A model generated the notes under the pieces. It saw only the letters and a program-made list of their open reading frames with translations. It ran no database searches and was not told where the DNA came from. Shown piece by piece: positions 7,495-16,118 of a stretch of 36,886 nucleotides of DNA. Position 1 is the first letter of the stretch, and every line of letters starts with the position of its first letter. The translations under genes were made by a program, and so were the position numbers. Origin of the DNA: SFLA01 sp045595785 (GTDB lineage: Bacteria > Bacillota > Clostridia > Oscillospirales > CAG-382); contig JAZOBE010000030.1 in NCBI GenBank assembly GCA_045595785.1, forward strand, positions 1 to 36,886, read 5' to 3'.

Positions 7495-8961
7495 TTACCT
7501 CATTCCTTCAATGGTTTTATCAATAGCGTCTTCTACGGAGCCCTCAATAGACTCAAACTTGGACTGGAAGTTGTTGGAGCCGGAGAAAGCGATATCGTTC
7601 ATAAATGTATTGATTCCGCCCCACTGGAACAGTATACCGTAATCGTAGGTTCTGCCCTCGAAGATTATATCCAGCATCTTTTCATCATCCTCACCCTGAA
7701 GCTTGCGAAGCTTGAGCAGGTTGTCATAGTAGCTGGTCTTAACGGTATCGGTAGAAGCCTGAGCCATAGCGTCCATAATAACAGCGGCACGCTCATACTC
7801 CATATTGGTGGTGGGGATAGCAACGCAGGTAGCGCAGATAGCAGATACGTTGGAATAGTATTTATCCTGTTCAACCTCTGCCTTGGGAGTGGGAAGTACG
7901 CCGAAGTTACATTCGAATTCAGCAACCTCGAAGATATCTACAACTGCAACAGCGCGGAACAGAGCACGCTTGGTAGCAACAGCCTCGGAAGCAGCGAGCC
8001 AAACGCTGGTGAACTTGGAAATGTTAGTGCTGGAGTCGATATGACCGACAGAATCATCACTGCAAAGATCGAAAATGGAGTTGAATACGCTTATCTGTCT
8101 CTCACCCATAACAGCGATCTCGGGGATATCATCAACATTTTTGGTGGTAAGACGCTCACCGGATGCAAGGAACATAGAGGTGGTAAAGTTACTGTTGATA
8201 AGGCAACCCCAAACGTCATTAAGGTCCATTACGCCGTCATTGTTTTCGTCACGGGTAATATCCTTGGAAATTTCAAGCATTTTGTCAAGAGTCCACTCGC
8301 CGTCATAAACCAGCTTATAAGGGTCAACGTCGTTTTCCTCAGCCATATCGCGGTTGAAAACAAGGCAGTGAGTACAGTCGTATGCCAGCAGACAAAGGTC
8401 GCCGGTGATAAAGAACAGCTTATCATCAATAGAAAGAGTCTCTCTTGCAGACTGATCCCACCAAGGACCGTCAAACGCAACATCGTCTTCAGCGTTCAGG
8501 TCATAGAACAGCCCCTCAACAGCAAGAGTAGCCGCGTCAGTCATATAGGGCATAACAGCGTCGTATTTATCCTCGCCCATTGCGGCGTTGTTACGGATAT
8601 CGGTGATCATACCGGAGGTACTGGTAGTACGTATCTCTGTGATCTTAACGCCGAAACGCTCCTCAACCAGCGCGTTACGCTCTCTTACAGCGTCCTGAAG
8701 AAGCTCAGGTGCCAGCTCGTGAGGAACTACCTCAACAGACTTGTATGCTCCGGACCAATCTCCTATAGTAAGTATAACGAATTCAGAAGGATTGTCACCG
8801 TCTGCATAATTAACATCAGGAAGATTGGAGAACAGCTCACGCTCTTCTTCAGTGCTTACCTCGGAAACATCGGAAACGTCCGAGGGAGTGTCATTATTAC
8901 ATGCAACAAGAGGAACGCACGCAAAAACGATTACCAAAAGTATTGCCAGAAACTTTTTCAT
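7495..8961 (-). CDS. Sugar-type extracellular solute-binding lipoprotein (paralogue 2)
   Basis: The 488-residue product has signal MKKFLAILLVIVFACVPLVA before the lipobox Cys, then a Ser/Glu linker. The mature protein resembles paralogue 1 throughout. It contains GPWWDQ, FNRDMAE, VYDGEWT and an EF-hand-like calcium loop (DENNDGVMDLND), a feature seen in some ABC binding proteins. I place the start at ATG 8961, with AAAGGA eight bases upstream; longer in-frame starts would overlap dut and lose the signal. It begins 22 bases after the dut stop, so the two are probably co-transcribed. Confidence 0.87.
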   Translation of the reverse strand: MKKFLAILLVIVFACVPLVACNNDTPSDVSDVSEVSTEEERELFSNLPDVNYADGDNPSEFVILTIGDWSGAYKSVEVVPHELAPELLQDAVRERNALVEERFGVKITEIRTTSTSGMITDIRNNAAMGEDKYDAVMPYMTDAATLAVEGLFYDLNAEDDVAFDGPWWDQSARETLSIDDKLFFITGDLCLLAYDCTHCLVFNRDMAEENDVDPYKLVYDGEWTLDKMLEISKDITRDENNDGVMDLNDVWGCLINSNFTTSMFLASGERLTTKNVDDIPEIAVMGERQISVFNSIFDLCSDDSVGHIDSSTNISKFTSVWLAASEAVATKRALFRAVAVVDIFEVAEFECNFGVLPTPKAEVEQDKYYSNVSAICATCVAIPTTNMEYERAAVIMDAMAQASTDTVKTSYYDNLLKLRKLQGEDDEKMLDIIFEGRTYDYGILFQWGGINTFMNDIAFSGSNNFQSKFESIEGSVEDAIDKTIEGMR

Positions 8962-8983
8962 AATATGATTCCTTTCGAAATTT

Positions 8984-9418
8984 TTATTTTCCCGTCGAGC
9001 CGAAGCCGCCTGCGCCGCGTTCAGTTTCACAAAGCGAGTCTGTCTCATTAAACTCAGCGCGGACAAAAGGTACTATCACCATCTGGGCGATACGTTCTCC
9101 TCCCGCTACCGTACGGGGAACTGCGGAATGATTGTGAAGCGCCACCATAAACTCACCGCGGTAATCAGGATCTACCACGCCAACCTTATTCGCGGGAGCC
9201 AAGCCTTGCTTGGAAGCAAGTCCGCTTCTTGCAAAGATAAGTGCTGCGTATCCCTCAGGTATCTCCATTGCGAGACCCGTATGGATAAACACCGTCTCAC
9301 CCGGTTGAATAAGTATATCCTCACCGGGTAAAGCACACAGATCTGCGCCTGCGGCAGATGCGCTGGAATAAACAGGTACCTTCGCATCCTTATGCAGCTT
9401 TATGAAATTGACCTGCAT
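8984..9418 (-). CDS. dut: Deoxyuridine 5'-triphosphate nucleotidohydrolase
   Basis: dUTPase hydrolyses dUTP to dUMP and pyrophosphate, keeping uracil out of DNA and supplying thymidylate synthesis. The trimeric-type motifs are visible in the 144-residue product: AGADLCA (motif 1), ARSGLASK (motif 2), GVVDPDYRGEF (motif 3), GERIAQMVI (motif 4) and the glycine-rich RGAGGFGSTG tail (motif 5). ATG 9418 has GGAAAGGA about ten bases upstream; a GTG nine bases earlier abuts the ribosome binding site. It appears to be the first gene of a unit continuing into two solute-binding proteins, an unusual pairing. Confidence 0.95.
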   Translation of the reverse strand: MQVNFIKLHKDAKVPVYSSASAAGADLCALPGEDILIQPGETVFIHTGLAMEIPEGYAALIFARSGLASKQGLAPANKVGVVDPDYRGEFMVALHNHSAVPRTVAGGERIAQMVIVPFVRAEFNETDSLCETERGAGGFGSTGK

Positions 9419-9449
9419 GACGTCCACGTCCTTTCCATAGTCTTATTGT

Positions 9450-9479
9450 ATAATAGAATTCTACCAAATCGTTTGGCAA
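9450..9479 (-). promoter_or_regulatory. Probable promoter of dut and downstream genes
   Basis: On the minus strand TTGCCA (9474-9479) and TATTAT (9450-9455) lie 18 bases apart, about 30 bases before the dut start. The -35 overlaps a small AAAAAGC/GCTTTTT hairpin (9478-9495) that may terminate deoD. Confidence 0.55.
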
Positions 9480-9541
9480 AAAGCAACAGCTTTTTGAATA
9501 AATATCAAAGTATTTTCTTATTTTTTACACAAAAATCCCTA

Positions 9542-10258
9542 TTATCTGTCAAGATCGGCGGCAACACCCAACGCCAGATGCATCATCTGTGTGAAGGTGG
9601 ACTGTCTTTCCTCGGGAGTGGTCTCCTCACCGGTAAAGAGACAATCGGAAATAGTACATATCGCCAGCGCCTTTTTGCCCAGATAAGCAGCTGTATAATA
9701 AAGAGCCGCCGCTTCCATTTCTACAGCGAGAACGCCCATTTTCTGCCACTTGCGGGATGCGTCCTCTCTTGCATCATAAAAAGTATCGGAAGAAAGCAGG
9801 TTGCCGACGGTTACGGGAAGACCCATCTCCTGCGCCTTGTTTACTGCGGCGGTAATAAGACCGTAATCGCCGATGGGAGCGAAGGTTCCGTCAAGACGGT
9901 ACTGCTTGCCGAAATCGGAATTAGTGCAGGCGCCCTGACCGATTACTATATCACGTAAATGAAGTTTTTCGCTGATCGCACCTGCAGAGCCGATGCGGAT
10001 TATATTCTCCACTCCGTAAAAAGAGAAAAGCTCATAGCTGTAAATACCGATAGAGGGCATACCCATACCGCTTGCCATAACCGAAACGGGAACTCCGTTA
10101 TATGTGCCGGTGTATCCCTGAATACCGCGCACGTTGTTTACGAGAACAGCATCCTTAAGAAAGTTTTCTGCAATAAATTTTGATCTTAAAGGGTCGCCGG
10201 GCATAAGAACTGTTTTGGCGAAAGCGCCGTTTTCTGCTGAGATGTGGGGAGTACTCAT
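9542..10258 (-). CDS. deoD: Purine nucleoside phosphorylase, DeoD type
   Basis: DeoD cleaves purine (deoxy)ribonucleosides with phosphate to base and (deoxy)ribose-1-phosphate in nucleoside salvage. The 238-residue product matches the hexameric PNP family: STPHISAENGAFAKTVLMPGDPLR at the start, the SGMGMPSIGIYSYEL phosphate-site region, VEMEAAALY and the catalytic-aspartate region CTISDCLFTGEETTPEER. ATG 10258 has AAGGA upstream. It follows deoC by five bases, so the two form a deoxynucleoside catabolic operon. Confidence 0.95.
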   Translation of the reverse strand: MSTPHISAENGAFAKTVLMPGDPLRSKFIAENFLKDAVLVNNVRGIQGYTGTYNGVPVSVMASGMGMPSIGIYSYELFSFYGVENIIRIGSAGAISEKLHLRDIVIGQGACTNSDFGKQYRLDGTFAPIGDYGLITAAVNKAQEMGLPVTVGNLLSSDTFYDAREDASRKWQKMGVLAVEMEAAALYYTAAYLGKKALAICTISDCLFTGEETTPEERQSTFTQMMHLALGVAADLDR

Positions 10259-10263
10259 TTTAT

Positions 10264-10917
10264 TTAATTCCTTTCCTTGGCTATTTTTACTATTCTGCTG
10301 GTGCCCAGACGGGATGCGCCCAAACGCAAAAACTCTTCTGCGTCCGCTATCGAAGCAATACCGCCCGCTGCTTTTATCAAAAGTGTTTTGGGACATTTTT
10401 GTGCCATAAGCTCTACTGCATGGAAGGTGGCGCCGCCCTTGCTGAAGCCGGTGGAGGTCTTTATATACTCCGCACCGCTTTGGGCAACGATACCACACAT
10501 GCGGACTATCTCCTCATCGGTAAGAAGACATATCTCGATAATAACCTTTAACAGTTTACCGCCGCAAGCGGCTTTTACCTGCTTTATCTCGTCAAGAATA
10601 TCATCCCATCTGCCGTCCTTGACCATACCGACGTTTATTACCATATCTATTTCGTCTGCGCCTGCAGACACAGCGTTCTGCGCCTCGAACGCCTTTACTT
10701 CGGGAGAATTATATCCGTTGGGAAAGCCTATGACAGTACATATTGGCAGCTTATCTCCAACGTAATCCTTTGCATCCTTAACGTAGCAGGGAGGGATGCA
10801 GACGGAAGCGCATCCAAAGCGGATGCCATCATCACACAAAGCAAAAATCTCCGCCTTTGTTGCGGTGGTGGAAAGCAGGGTGTGATCACACTTTGAAAGA
10901 ATGCTATTTATATCCAT
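10264..10917 (-). CDS. deoC: Deoxyribose-phosphate aldolase
   Basis: DeoC splits 2-deoxyribose-5-phosphate into acetaldehyde and glyceraldehyde-3-phosphate through a lysine Schiff base. The 217-residue product has DHTLL at the N-terminus, the DMVINVG strand, the Schiff-base lysine in YIKTSTGF (about K153) and the second conserved lysine in LIKAAGGI (about K182). ATG 10917 is preceded by GGAGGTATATT. It heads the deoC-deoD operon with its own promoter. A phosphopentomutase, needed to join the two reactions, is not in this window. Confidence 0.96.
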   Translation of the reverse strand: MDINSILSKCDHTLLSTTATKAEIFALCDDGIRFGCASVCIPPCYVKDAKDYVGDKLPICTVIGFPNGYNSPEVKAFEAQNAVSAGADEIDMVINVGMVKDGRWDDILDEIKQVKAACGGKLLKVIIEICLLTDEEIVRMCGIVAQSGAEYIKTSTGFSKGGATFHAVELMAQKCPKTLLIKAAGGIASIADAEEFLRLGASRLGTSRIVKIAKERN

Positions 10918-10938
10918 AATAATATACCTCCGACTGAA

Positions 10939-10967
10939 ATTATATAATTTAATTACACTTTTGTCAA
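10939..10967 (-). promoter_or_regulatory. Sigma-A promoter of deoC-deoD
   Basis: On the minus strand TTGACA (10962-10967) and TATAAT (10939-10944) are separated by 17 bases, with the ribosome binding site shortly downstream. No obvious DeoR-type operator palindrome is visible. Confidence 0.88.
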
Positions 10968-10981
10968 GAATACAAAAAACA

Positions 10982-11022
10982 CAAAAAAGACACCCCTGCG
11001 TTCGCAACGGAACGCAGGGGTG
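10982..11022 (-). terminator. Strong intrinsic terminator of the second binding-protein pair
   Basis: A perfect 13-bp stem, CACCCCTGCGTTC (10991-11003) / GAACGCAGGGGTG (11010-11022), is followed on the minus strand by TCTTTTTTG. It lies 18 bases past the stop of the gene ending at 11041 and insulates deoC. Confidence 0.88.
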
Positions 11023-11040
11023 AAAGAGTATCAAACTATA

Positions 11041-12519
11041 TTAGTCTTCAAGGAACAGATCGATAGTTTCGCCCATCTGAGAATTGAACTTATCCTGGTG
11101 AGACTCAACGTAAGAGGTAAGGCCCTCGCCGCCGGTCTTAAGGCAGTTGTTATACCACTGGATACAGTCATCCCAGTTGAATACAATGGAGATATCAACA
11201 AGACGGTTGGAGAAGAGAATATCAAGCATGTCTGCTGCGTTATCATCATTCAGAGCGCGCTTGTTCTTAAGGGTTCTCTCATAGTATTCGGGAGTGATGT
11301 ACTCTCTTGCGGACCAAGCCATTGCTTCAAGTGCGAAGGTTACAAAATCGGTATCCTCGCAGTTTTCCTTAATAGCAATGCACTGGAACCAGTAGGGGTT
11401 GGTAGCGGAAGCATAAGCATCCTGCTCAACGTTGAACTTGGGAACGGGAAGAATGCCGTACTTAACCTCGGAATCACGAAGTGCAGGGCTGTTAACCACG
11501 TCAACGGTGGTAACACGGAAGAGAGCCTGACCCTTTATGAAGTTTTCAACAACGGAAGAATCAGCCCAGTTTACAAAGTACTCGGTATAAGTACAGGACT
11601 GGTTGTCGCTGAGGATGGTATCATATACCTTGGAGAAAGCGGAGAAGTTACGCTCGTTAAGCATAGCAAGCTGAGGAATATCATTTTCGTCCTTAACAAC
11701 CTGAGGGCAGTCACAGCCAACAACGAGAGTATAAGTATCGAAAGCTGCCATTACGGAGCCCCAGATATCGCCCTTGTTGTAAGTCATAGTGCCGTCACCG
11801 TCATCAAGTGCAGCAGCCTTTGCCATTTCATAGAAAGCGTCGATAGTCCACTCACCGTCGCGTACGAGCTGTGCGGGATTATCAAGATTGTTGTTATCAA
11901 TAAGATCCATGTTGTAAACAACACATCTGGTGTTTTCGTCGTCCATCATAAGAATGTCGCCGGTAGAGAAGTAAAGCTTGCCTGCAATAGACATATCTTC
12001 ATTAGCGGCAACGTCCCACCACTCTTTGTCAAGATTAAGGTGAGAATCTTCGATAGAGTAAAGGTCCATAAAGAAGCCTTCAGCTGCGAGAAGACCGAGG
12101 GTAGAAAGACCGGTTACGATAACGTCATAGTTATCCTGTGCGGTAGCCTTGTCGTTACGAACTTTTTCAAGGAAAGGATCCCATGCTGCAGACCAGATGG
12201 TCTCGATAGTGATACCGTAAGATTCCTTGAGTTGCTGATTACGCTCAAAAGCTGCATCGTTTACAGGTTCGCCGGTGTTTTCATCGGGGTCGATCGCTTC
12301 TTTGCAGAATGCATGGAAGGAATCCATAGTATCGCCTGCGGAAGCAAGGATGGTAAGAGTCTTGCCGTTGTATGCATTGGTCTCACCAAGGTGAGGAACG
12401 TATGCGTTGGAAGCTGCGGGAGCTTCGGAGGACTCGTCTCCGCCTGCGCTGTTACAAGAACAAAGCACTACGGAAAGGGTCATAAGCACAACGAGAAGAA
12501 TACATACTGTCTTTTTCAT
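11041..12519 (-). CDS. Sugar-type extracellular solute-binding lipoprotein (paralogue 3)
   Basis: The 492-residue product starts MKKTVCILLVVLMTLSVVLC, a lipoprotein signal ending in CSC. The mature region, from AYVPHLGETNAYNGK, is closely similar to the adjacent gene at 12560-14032 and more distantly to paralogues 1 and 2. Shared marks are the KEWWD segment, VRDGEWT, the DDGDGTMT acidic loop and YGILPVPKFN. It is a family 1-like ABC binding protein with no transport partner nearby. AAAGGAG precedes the ATG. It lies 40 bases downstream of its paralogue, probably in one transcript. Confidence 0.86.
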   Translation of the reverse strand: MKKTVCILLVVLMTLSVVLCSCNSAGGDESSEAPAASNAYVPHLGETNAYNGKTLTILASAGDTMDSFHAFCKEAIDPDENTGEPVNDAAFERNQQLKESYGITIETIWSAAWDPFLEKVRNDKATAQDNYDVIVTGLSTLGLLAAEGFFMDLYSIEDSHLNLDKEWWDVAANEDMSIAGKLYFSTGDILMMDDENTRCVVYNMDLIDNNNLDNPAQLVRDGEWTIDAFYEMAKAAALDDGDGTMTYNKGDIWGSVMAAFDTYTLVVGCDCPQVVKDENDIPQLAMLNERNFSAFSKVYDTILSDNQSCTYTEYFVNWADSSVVENFIKGQALFRVTTVDVVNSPALRDSEVKYGILPVPKFNVEQDAYASATNPYWFQCIAIKENCEDTDFVTFALEAMAWSAREYITPEYYERTLKNKRALNDDNAADMLDILFSNRLVDISIVFNWDDCIQWYNNCLKTGGEGLTSYVESHQDKFNSQMGETIDLFLED

Positions 12520-12559
12520 TTGTGTTTTCTCCTTTTATATATTTTTTTAAGAGACTTTA

Positions 12560-14032
12560 TTAATCCTTGGTAAAGAATTCCAAGGTTTTTTCCATTTCAA
12601 AGTTAAACTGGTCTTCTTCGGATTCAACAAGACTTGCCAATCCGTTGGTGCCCTGAGTAAGAACACGGTTGTAATACTGGATACAGTCGTCCCAGTTATA
12701 GCAGACAGAAACGTCGGCTATACGGTTGGAAAAGATAATATCGAGCATTTCTGCAGAATCGTCATCATCGAGAATACGCTTGTTTTTAAGAGTTCTGTCA
12801 TAGTACTCGGGAGTTATGTATTCTCTGCCGGTCCAAGCCATAGCCTCCAGCGCGAAGGTTACGAAGTCCACGTCCTCACAACTTTCCTTAATGGAAACTG
12901 CGTGGAACTGATACGGATTGATGGTGGTACAATAAGTCTCCTGCTCCTTGTTGAACTTGGGAATGGGCAGGATACCGTAACGAATATCTGCTTCGCGAAG
13001 AGACTGTCCGTTTACTGCACTGATAGTAATGGTATAGAACAGAGACTGACCCAACTCAAAGTTACGGCATACGATGCCTGCGTCAGGATGATTCCAAGCA
13101 TAATACTGCTCGGTATACGCGGTGGTTTCTCTGTCGGTACAGATCTGCCAAACCTTCTCAAACGCTTCAAAGTTTCTGGTATCCATCATTGCAAGACGGG
13201 GAATATCGTTTTCGTCCTTGGAAACCAACGGACAGTCAGAACCGAGAATGAGAGTATAGCTCTCAAAGCTTGCCTGAACGAGGCCCCAAACGTCCTCACC
13301 GGTAACGGTCATCTTACCGTCGCCATCGCCCTCATGAGAAACGACCTTTGCCATTTCGTACAGGGCATCAAGTGTCCACTCCTGGTCATAAACCAGCTGT
13401 GCAGGACTCTCAAGCTGATTTTCTTCTATAAGGTCTTTGTTATAAAGGATACAACGAGTGCTCTCATCGTCCAGCATAACGATATCTCCGGTAGCAAAAT
13501 AAAGCTTGCCGGCTACGGACATATCTTCATTAAAGGGCTGATCCCACCAAGGCTGGTCCAGATGAAGGTTGGAGCCCTCAAGAGAATTAAGGTCAAGGAA
13601 AAATCCCTCTGCCGCAAGAGTACACAGAGTCTGAAGTCCGGTTACGATAACGTCATAATCGTCCATACCGGTAGCCTTATCCTCGCGTGCGCGCTCAAGA
13701 AAAGCGGACGCAGCTTCTTCCCAAATAGTTTCAATAGTAAAACCGTAGTTTGCTTCAAGCTGAAGGTTACGCTCATAAGAAGCGTCGTTTACAGGCTCGT
13801 TGGTAAGCTCAACAGCGTTAAACGCCTCCTGCGCAAAGCTGTGATTTTTGTTGCTCGTAAGAATTTTGAGTACCTTGCCGTTATAGGCATCTGTCTCACC
13901 CAAATGAGGAACATACGCCGCAGGTACCTCAGAAACCTCAGGCACAGATTCTTCGGGAGCGTTGTTACAGGAACAAAGCATTACGGAAAGCAATGTAAGC
14001 GCAACAAGAAGGATGCATACTGTTTTTTTCAT
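12560..14032 (-). CDS. Sugar-type extracellular solute-binding lipoprotein (paralogue 4)
   Basis: The 490-residue product has nearly the same signal peptide as its neighbour (MKKTVCILLVALTLLSVMLC) and the same mature start (AAYVPHLGETDAYNGK), indicating a tandem duplication. It contains QPWWDQP, VYDQEWT, the acidic GDGDGKMT loop that may bind calcium, and YGILPIPKFNKEQ. The ligand is unknown. AAGGAG lies upstream of the ATG. A long structured leader and a consensus promoter precede it, suggesting regulated expression of this pair. Confidence 0.86.
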   Translation of the reverse strand: MKKTVCILLVALTLLSVMLCSCNNAPEESVPEVSEVPAAYVPHLGETDAYNGKVLKILTSNKNHSFAQEAFNAVELTNEPVNDASYERNLQLEANYGFTIETIWEEAASAFLERAREDKATGMDDYDVIVTGLQTLCTLAAEGFFLDLNSLEGSNLHLDQPWWDQPFNEDMSVAGKLYFATGDIVMLDDESTRCILYNKDLIEENQLESPAQLVYDQEWTLDALYEMAKVVSHEGDGDGKMTVTGEDVWGLVQASFESYTLILGSDCPLVSKDENDIPRLAMMDTRNFEAFEKVWQICTDRETTAYTEQYYAWNHPDAGIVCRNFELGQSLFYTITISAVNGQSLREADIRYGILPIPKFNKEQETYCTTINPYQFHAVSIKESCEDVDFVTFALEAMAWTGREYITPEYYDRTLKNKRILDDDDSAEMLDIIFSNRIADVSVCYNWDDCIQYYNRVLTQGTNGLASLVESEEDQFNFEMEKTLEFFTKD

Positions 14033-14097
14033 TTGCCGTTTCTCCTTACTGAATTTCTGGTATATAACAAATCACTTTGTTAACACTATTAAAACTA

Positions 14098-14147
14098 TTT
14101 AGTAGGATACTTTGGTATCCTACTAAACACAGAGGGGTACCCCTCTG
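14098..14147 (-). promoter_or_regulatory. Two adjacent palindromes in the leader of the binding-protein pair
   Basis: TTTAGTAGGATAC (14098-14110) pairs perfectly with GTATCCTACTAAA (14115-14127) over 13 bp. Next to it is the uninterrupted palindrome CAGAGGGGTACCCCTCTG (14130-14147). Both fall between the minus-strand promoter at 14202-14230 and the gene starting at 14032, so they would lie in its 5' untranslated RNA. The plus strand continues as CTTTTTTA, so terminator function on that strand is also possible. Confidence 0.55.
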
Positions 14148-14201
14148 CTTTTTTATTAAGTCGTAAAAACGCAAAATACGCGGGATTATAATCCACCGTA
14201 T

Positions 14202-14230
14202 ATTATACTTTATTAATCAATAATTGTCAA
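14202..14230 (-). promoter_or_regulatory. Sigma-A promoter of the second binding-protein pair
   Basis: On the minus strand an exact TTGACA (14225-14230) and an exact TATAAT (14202-14207) are 17 bases apart. They lie just past the asnB-like gene, about 170 bases before the binding-protein start. This predicts a leader of about 160 nucleotides. Confidence 0.82.
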
Positions 14231-14256
14231 TAGTAAACCGTTGGTTGAAGAACGGC

Positions 14257-16113
14257 TTATCTTTTAACGAAAAACTCCTTATACCAAAGCAAAAATGAAT
14301 ATATCATCCATATTTTTCGCATATTATGCTTTCCTGCTTTGTGAGTATCAAGTAAGCGCATAAGCTCGTCCGTATCAAAGAACAGCTTTGCGTTTTCGCT
14401 CGTAAATTCGGTTTTAACCGCCTCATAATACTCGTCCTGACGCAACAGCTCATCAAGAGGCACGGGAAAACCGCGTTTTACCATTTTTGCGCTTCGCTCG
14501 GGAATATGTCTTGCAGCGGCGTGACGGAGTGCAGATTTTGTCTGTTCCTTATTGGCACGGTAGGGCGCAGGAATCATCATCGCGGTCTCCAGCACCTTTT
14601 TATCAAGGAAAGGAACGCGAAGCTCAATGGAATGAGCCATACTCATTCTGTCAGCCTTGACAAGAATATCGTACGCCATCCAAACGTGGATATCCGCATA
14701 CTGAGTCTGGGACGCAGGGTCAAGGCGGGAAACCTTATCGAACACGGGCTTTGAAGCGAGTGCAGGGTTTTGTATTACGGGATGGTCCTTAAGCACCGCA
14801 GAAGCAGACGCGGAATTAAACACGTAGTTTGCACGGGCATATCTTTCCCAAGGCTCTTTTGCGCCTGCGGTAATAAAATGCTTGCCCTTGAAGTGAGGAA
14901 GGACGTTTGCAACGCATGCCAAAGCCTTTCTGATAAAACGGGGAACCTTTTGGTATCTGCCAAAGTGCCACTCGCTCTGGTACAAGGGATATCCGCCGAA
15001 CAGCTCGTCGGCACCCTCACCGGAAAGGACAACCTTAACGTACTTGGAAGCCGTCTCCGCAAGGAAGAACAAAGGTATTTCAGAAGGGTTGGAAAGAGGC
15101 TCGTCAAGGAAATACTGAATATCCGAAGCGCGAGTGAAGAACTGCTCGTCCTTCATAACGGTGGGAATATTGGGAAGTCCCACAGCAGATGCGAAAATAG
15201 CCGCGTCCTGCAGTTCGCTTACCTTTTCCCTCTCGTAGCCGATAGAGAAGGTCTTTACAGGCTCGCCGGTAATCTCCTCGTTGCGTGCGGAAACCGCCTT
15301 TGCAACCATAGAGGAATCCACTCCGGAGGAAAGAAAGCAGCCTACCTCAACGTCAGCGATACGGTGCGCTTCAACGCTTTCGGAAAAGACCTTGTTTATC
15401 TCGTCAGCCCAGTCGTCCATACTCTTGCCATCAAGAATATTCCATGATATATCGTAGTATTTCTTTATATCCAGAGCACCGTTTTTATATATGAAATAAT
15501 GACCGCCTTCAAGACGATATACGTTTTTGAACATGGTCTCCTCCCCTACCGTGTATTCATAGGTAAGGTATTGAGGGAGCTTTTGAGCATTGAATTCTTT
15601 TACAAAATCCGGATGAGGCAAAAAGGATTTTATCTCACTTCCGAATATAAAGCTTTTATCGTTTTTGTAATAGTAAAAGGGCTTTATGCCGAAAATATCA
15701 CGGCAGCCGAAAAGGCTGTTATCCGCCTTGTCCCAGATAACGAAGGCGTACATACCTCTTAACATTTCGGGCAGCTTTTCGCCGTATTCCTCATAGCCGT
15801 GGAGTACTACCTCGCTGTCAGAGCCGGAAACAAAGGTATGGCCTGCCGCAACCAATTTCTCACGTATCTCGCGGAAATTGTATACCTCGCCGTTAAAGAC
15901 CAGCACCTTGGTGCCGTCCTCATTCTTCATAGGCTGTGCGCCGGAGGCAAGGTCGATTATAGAAAGACGGCGGAACCCCAAAGCCACACCGTCATCCACG
16001 TAATATCCCTCATCGTCGGGACCACGGTGGATGATAGTGTCCGCCATGGATTTTATTATCTTTCCGTCCTCATCGCGCTTTTCGGTTATTTTATATCCTA
16101 CGAATCCGCACAT
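14257..16113 (-). CDS. asnB: Glutamine-dependent asparagine synthase, possible D-Asp amidating AsnH-type
   Basis: The 618-residue product has an N-terminal class II glutamine amidotransferase domain (catalytic Cys2 in MCGFVGY, then HRGPDDEG, RRLSIID and FNGEVYN). A C-terminal ATP-pyrophosphatase synthetase domain follows, with SSGVDSS at about residues 262-268. It could make free L-asparagine. However, it is the last gene of a tight operon with an ATP-grasp ligase and an Asp/Glu racemase and starts five bases after the racemase stop. That grouping matches Lactococcus AsnH, which amidates the D-Asp of the peptidoglycan cross-bridge. The family is certain; the cross-bridge role is inferred. Confidence 0.9.
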   Translation of the reverse strand: MCGFVGYKITEKRDEDGKIIKSMADTIIHRGPDDEGYYVDDGVALGFRRLSIIDLASGAQPMKNEDGTKVLVFNGEVYNFREIREKLVAAGHTFVSGSDSEVVLHGYEEYGEKLPEMLRGMYAFVIWDKADNSLFGCRDIFGIKPFYYYKNDKSFIFGSEIKSFLPHPDFVKEFNAQKLPQYLTYEYTVGEETMFKNVYRLEGGHYFIYKNGALDIKKYYDISWNILDGKSMDDWADEINKVFSESVEAHRIADVEVGCFLSSGVDSSMVAKAVSARNEEITGEPVKTFSIGYEREKVSELQDAAIFASAVGLPNIPTVMKDEQFFTRASDIQYFLDEPLSNPSEIPLFFLAETASKYVKVVLSGEGADELFGGYPLYQSEWHFGRYQKVPRFIRKALACVANVLPHFKGKHFITAGAKEPWERYARANYVFNSASASAVLKDHPVIQNPALASKPVFDKVSRLDPASQTQYADIHVWMAYDILVKADRMSMAHSIELRVPFLDKKVLETAMMIPAPYRANKEQTKSALRHAAARHIPERSAKMVKRGFPVPLDELLRQDEYYEAVKTEFTSENAKLFFDTDELMRLLDTHKAGKHNMRKIWMIYSFLLWYKEFFVKR

Positions 16114-16118
16114 AATCT

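Noticed and set aside
11020..12573. A 517-codon plus-strand open frame over the third binding protein
   Set aside because: It is antisense to a clear lipoprotein gene with signal peptide and paralogues, and no ribosome binding site supports it.
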